NCBI GenBank assembly: GCA_049999725.1
Contig: JBNGIS010033650.1
Span: forward strand, 1-20,573
Direction of reading: 5' to 3'
Length of the DNA: 20,573 bases
From: Haplomitrium mnioides
Lineage: Eukaryota; Marchantiophyta; Haplomitriopsida; Calobryales
The notes below the pieces were generated by a model. It made no database searches. It was not told where the DNA came from and saw nothing but the letters and a program-made list of their open reading frames with translations. This document shows positions 17,253 through 20,573 of the stretch, one piece after another (the first letter of the stretch is position 1; every line of letters starts with the position of its first letter). The position numbers and the translations under genes are program-made.

Positions 17253-17276
17253 CTTTTTTCTTTTTTTCTTTTTTTG
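17253..17276 (-). other. LINE poly(A) tail
   Basis: Minus-strand runs of A broken by single G directly follow CTTTCGGTC, marking the 3' end of the LINE. Confidence 0.85.
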
Positions 17277-17413
17277 ACCGAAAGTTAACAGCTTTATTAA
17301 CTTTCAAGCATCAAAGGAACAACCGCGGCCAGCAATCAGGCCGAGCGGCAAAAACAACAACCCCTCAATTCCTTTCGGGATCAAGCCTAGTAAACCACAG
17401 CAGGCCTATACCC
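17277..17413 (-). other. LINE 3' untranslated region
   Basis: About 140 bp lie between the ORF2 stop (17414-17416) and the tail. It includes AATAAA at 17293-17298, near the 3' end, as in many plant LINEs. Confidence 0.75.
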
Positions 17414-20400
17414 TCAATCCAGATTACTACTAACATCCAGATTCCAGTAAACATTGTCTTCATCACGGATACAGAGAAAATGCCTAGCTCCCCAGGTTCT
17501 GTCAAAGGTTTCCAGAATTTTTTCTCTCTTATCTTCACTTTGAGCCTTCCTCCAGTTTCTACAGGCATCGTGCCAAGCTTTCCTTCCATACTCGATCAAT
17601 CTACTCTAGATTTTCTCCTTTAAACAGTACATGTCCATGTACGACTTCTCGAACACTGCAGCATTCCTAGAGAGCCATATAGAGTACAGTACAGTTCCTC
17701 TTAGAAGGGACCAGATCTCTTTAACTATGGCCAGGGCCTTTGGAGTTCTGTCACCTAGGATGCATTGCTACCATGTTGGCTTCCACCTTTTGGAGTTCCC
17801 CCAAACAGCAAACACTAATCTGTTAATGATATTCCCTGCCCATTTCCAGATAGTGTTGATCCTAGGGCAAAGCCAGAAACAGTGAATGATATCTTCCAGA
17901 GAATCCTCCTTGCAACAGACACATCTTGCATCAATCTCATAACCATGCTTTTCTGTCTTTTTTCTGAAACTCCCTACTTGCACACCTCTTTGGACAATAA
18001 GCCACATTAAAGTAGCCTCTTTAGCTTATCTGCTCGCCACCCATATATCAGTCCATCTGGAGGAGTATTTGGAGTCGATTGAGCCTTGTGCTTTCCAGTG
18101 TTCCAGAACCAGAGTGATAGTTGATGGTCGGTTCAGGATGAGCCGACGACCTTTCTTGGTCGAGTAGCTACTGAGGGGTGAATTATCTTTCCATACCCAC
18201 ATTCCAGGATCCCAATCTCCCTCTCCAATAACCAAGCCAAGTAATTTATACTCGGCATTCTGATCTTTTGTCACTATGCAGACTCTCATTTTCCTCATAA
18301 TCACTGAAGGAGGAAGCTGGGGATGAATTCCTTCTACTAACATGGTAGACATTGGTGTGACAAAAAACCATGAGCATGACTGGGTGATATCAGAGGACTG
18401 AGTCATGGTTCCTGCCTTCAGCTCAGTATCAGCACCCCACAGGGATATTGCGATGGGGTGTGTGTCCAGACTAGATGAGAAGACTCCAGTCCAGTCTCCT
18501 TTTCTTAAGTGGCCTGGCCCCTCAAGGAGGAGAGAAATCCACCTGTCAGGAATCTTAGCTATCCGGTCATACCATTTCTGCTCATGCCTTTTGTGAAGCT
18601 GAAACTGTTCCTGCACCTCTGTCCACTTAAGGAATTCGTATGTTTGATGATTCCATAGGTCCCCAATCATGTTGACCCCTGCATGAGACCACCTCAAGGT
18701 TGGCGAGCTCTTATTTGACGCCAGCGAAGAATTGTCCCCCAGTTTATTCCACCAGATGTTTATGCTCACAACCTCTTCAAAGGACTCGGGAGCCTTCTGT
18801 TTTATGGATCTTTTGAGTATTGACCAAGCCTGCCATATCTCATTCCACAGTTGCGAGGTTGACCAGCATGAGGCTCTGCATTCGGCTACTGTCCACAATA
18901 GAGAGTGACCCCAACCTACTCTACTGAGAGGTCTAGCTTGGCTGGCTCTGTACATAAGGAGCGTTTTGCATATAGAGTCTTCTGGCAACACAGTCTTCAT
19001 TATCCACTTCCCCAGCAAGGCTTGAGTCTGGGCATGAATGTCTATCAGTCCCAGTCCTCCTTCTTTCTTTCTCCTCACGCAGGTTTCCTATGCCACCGGA
19101 GCTCTGCAGTTTTCCCCATTTCCTGACCAGAGGAAGTTTCTCACCAGCTGTTTGATTTCCTTAAGCGGGGAGCTGCCCCCTGCACAACAAGAAACAAAGT
19201 ACCAGATGGAGCCCAGAAGAATATGATTGATGATCAGCAGTCTACCTAGTAGACTGATGTGTTTGTTGCACCAAAACTTGAGTTTAGATCTGACTCTGTC
19301 CACCAAGATGTTCTTGATTGCTTGTAGACCGCTTTGAAGGCCAAAAGGAATGCCAATGAATTTCAGATTTGTGTCCTTTTCTGCCCACTTCCAGTTACTG
19401 CCAACGTTCCACCCTTGTGGTCTAGGTCGCGAGCTGATCCAGATAGCAGAAGATTTATCCCAGTTGATATTCTGTCCAGAAGCCTTAGAGAAGGTACGCA
19501 GCACCTCTACTGCCTTTGTCAAGTTCTGTTCTTCTCCTGCCAAGGATAGAAGAGTGTCATCAGCATATTGGGAAAAGAGGTGGTACCTGCCTAAAGGGAT
19601 AGAAATCCCTTTAACTTGATCAGTGAGCGCTGCATTCTTGAGAAGGTGTCCCAGTGCATCTGCTACCACAAGATACAGAAAAGGGGCTAGAGGGCAGCCT
19701 TGACACACTGATCACTGGATAGGGAATGAGCGGGAGGGGATGCCGTTAAGGTTGACTGCGGACGTGGCATTAATTGTTGTCACCTTCACATAGTCAATGA
19801 ATGTCTAACCAAACCCCATGGCCTCTAAAATTTTGAACAAGAACTCCCAGTCCACTGTGTCATATGCTTTCTCAAAATCTACCTTCAGGAAGACACAATC
19901 TTGTCCTGTTGAGAGGGCCCAATCCTTGGTCTCAATGGCAGAAATCACATTATCAAGTATGTATCTATTAGGCAGAAAGGCTTATTGCTCTGTATTTATG
20001 ATCCATGTCAGAACTTTTTGCAACCTAAGGGAAATCACTTTGGCGAAGATCTTATAAGAGGTATTAAGGAGGGAAATGGGTTTCAGTTGGAGACTAGAGA
20101 TTTATCGCCACCCTTGTCAATCAAGAAGATTGTGCCTTTGTTGAGCTCTACAGAGAACCATTGTCGTCTTAGAGATTCCGAGATCATGGCTGCGTAGTCT
20201 TTGGCAATCCATTTCCAGCTGCATTTGTAGAATTCACTAGGGAGACCATCTGGTCCTAGGGATTTAAATCCACTCATGCTAGCTAAGGCCTTCATGAACT
20301 CTTGTTCACTGGGAGGGTCGTCTAGCACGGATCGTTGGGCAGGGGAGATGCGGGAGGGGATGAGCCTGAGGATTTCTTCTTGGGCCTTCACTCTTGGCGG

Positions 20401-20573
20401 ATCGTCTGCCTGCTATAGAAAATAGAAGACATATATTCTACAAACCTCTTTTCTTTGTCCTTCCATTCAATCAGTTCTTCTTGTGCTGGCCCCTTCAGCT
20501 CTACTATCTTAGTTGCTACTTTGCGTTCCTGGAGAGAGCTGAAAAAGAACTTGTTCATCTTATCTCCTTCTGC
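17414..20573 (-). pseudogene. LINE ORF2: reverse transcriptase and C-terminal zinc knuckle, partial
   Basis: ORF2 nicks the target and copies LINE RNA there. Seen in order: a linker EGDKMNKFFFSSLQERK at the window edge, RT with LGPDGLPSEFYK (near 20240-20275), ISLLNTSYKIFAKVISLRLQ (about 20000-20060), FLKVDFEKAYDTVDWEFL (motif A, near 19840-19900), VCQGCPLAPFLYLV (motif B) and the catalytic QYADDTLLSL (YADD at 19556-19567). After RT come KFIGIPFG, the long segment 18026-19078 and a zf-RVT type domain (17768-18007) with CVCC then HCFWLC. From about 20082 to 17414, nearly 890 codons, it stays in one frame with stops only at 19982, 19805, 19712, 19088, 18026, 17768 and 17606. Frameshifts near 20082 and 20400 break the upstream part. 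The catalytic aspartates are intact, but the gene is dead. Confidence 0.93.

Larger units (their letters stand above)
17253..20573 (-). mobile_element. L1-type LINE retrotransposon, 3' part
   Basis: A non-LTR element on the minus strand, extending beyond the right edge. It ends at low coordinates with a 3' UTR, an AATAAA at 17293-17298, and an A-rich tail of the form A7-G-A7-G-A6. ORF2 can be followed from the window edge to 17414. It is more GC-rich and much better preserved than the other elements here, so it is probably the youngest or among the youngest. A target-site duplication cannot be tested without the 5' end. Confidence 0.93.

Noticed and set aside
17414-20082. All LINE in-frame stops being one transition from Gln, Trp or Arg, as evidence of cytosine-methylation decay
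   Set aside because: Every stop codon is one transition from at least one of these residues, so the observation carries no weight without an alignment to an intact relative.
18405-20197. Plus-strand open frames within the LINE
   Set aside because: They are antisense shadows of well-recognised ORF2 segments on the minus strand.

Overview
The window looks like a repeat-dense piece of a nuclear genome from a land plant. It carries no intact gene, no rRNA or tRNA that I can see, and no prokaryotic-style gene packing. What can be read is layered remains of plant-type transposable elements (two or three Ty1/copia lineages, a Ty3/gypsy gag, an L1-type LINE), a relic of a transposase-like gene family, and arrays of short tandem repeats. 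Most of it is AT-rich; the LINE at the right end is more GC-rich and better preserved. I cannot name the species. Fern, lycophyte, gymnosperm or bryophyte all seem possible.

Layout. (1) 1-1077: 3' end of a copia element on the + strand, with the last 38 codons of the polyprotein, a polypurine tract and a 521-bp LTR whose two ends are 145-bp inverted repeats of each other. (2) 1499-2450: decayed Ty3/gypsy gag (+), then an 81-bp tandem duplication. (3) 3323-6310: a unit made of a minus-strand coding relic of unknown family, a 24-26 bp palindrome-cored array, a plus-strand relic resembling the DUF7869 family, and a 37-bp array in strict register. (4) 7440-13510: a second copy of the minus-strand relic and its array, split by a copia element (7853-13046, minus strand) with 5-bp GCTAG target-site duplications. 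The copy in (3) serves as a paralogous empty site. The copia element has lost protease and integrase but holds a decayed RING-H2 (BIG BROTHER-like) gene fragment. (5) 13512-16110: another decayed copia element (minus strand), from its LTR back to the integrase. (6) 16154-16885: further repeat copies and a fourth palindrome-cored array. (7) 17060-17252: the last codons and poly(A) signal of an unidentified minus-strand coding sequence, abutted by the tail of a LINE. (8) 17253-20573: 3' part of a LINE on the minus strand, with reverse transcriptase and a C-terminal zinc knuckle.

Nothing here is likely to be an active system. The most interesting material is structural: the inverted-repeat LTR, the host-gene fragment inside an LTR element, and the association of a transposase-like relic and a divergent unknown gene with related palindrome-cored arrays, which may be an undescribed transposon family. 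All translations were made by eye, so family names rest on recognised motifs and not on database searches.
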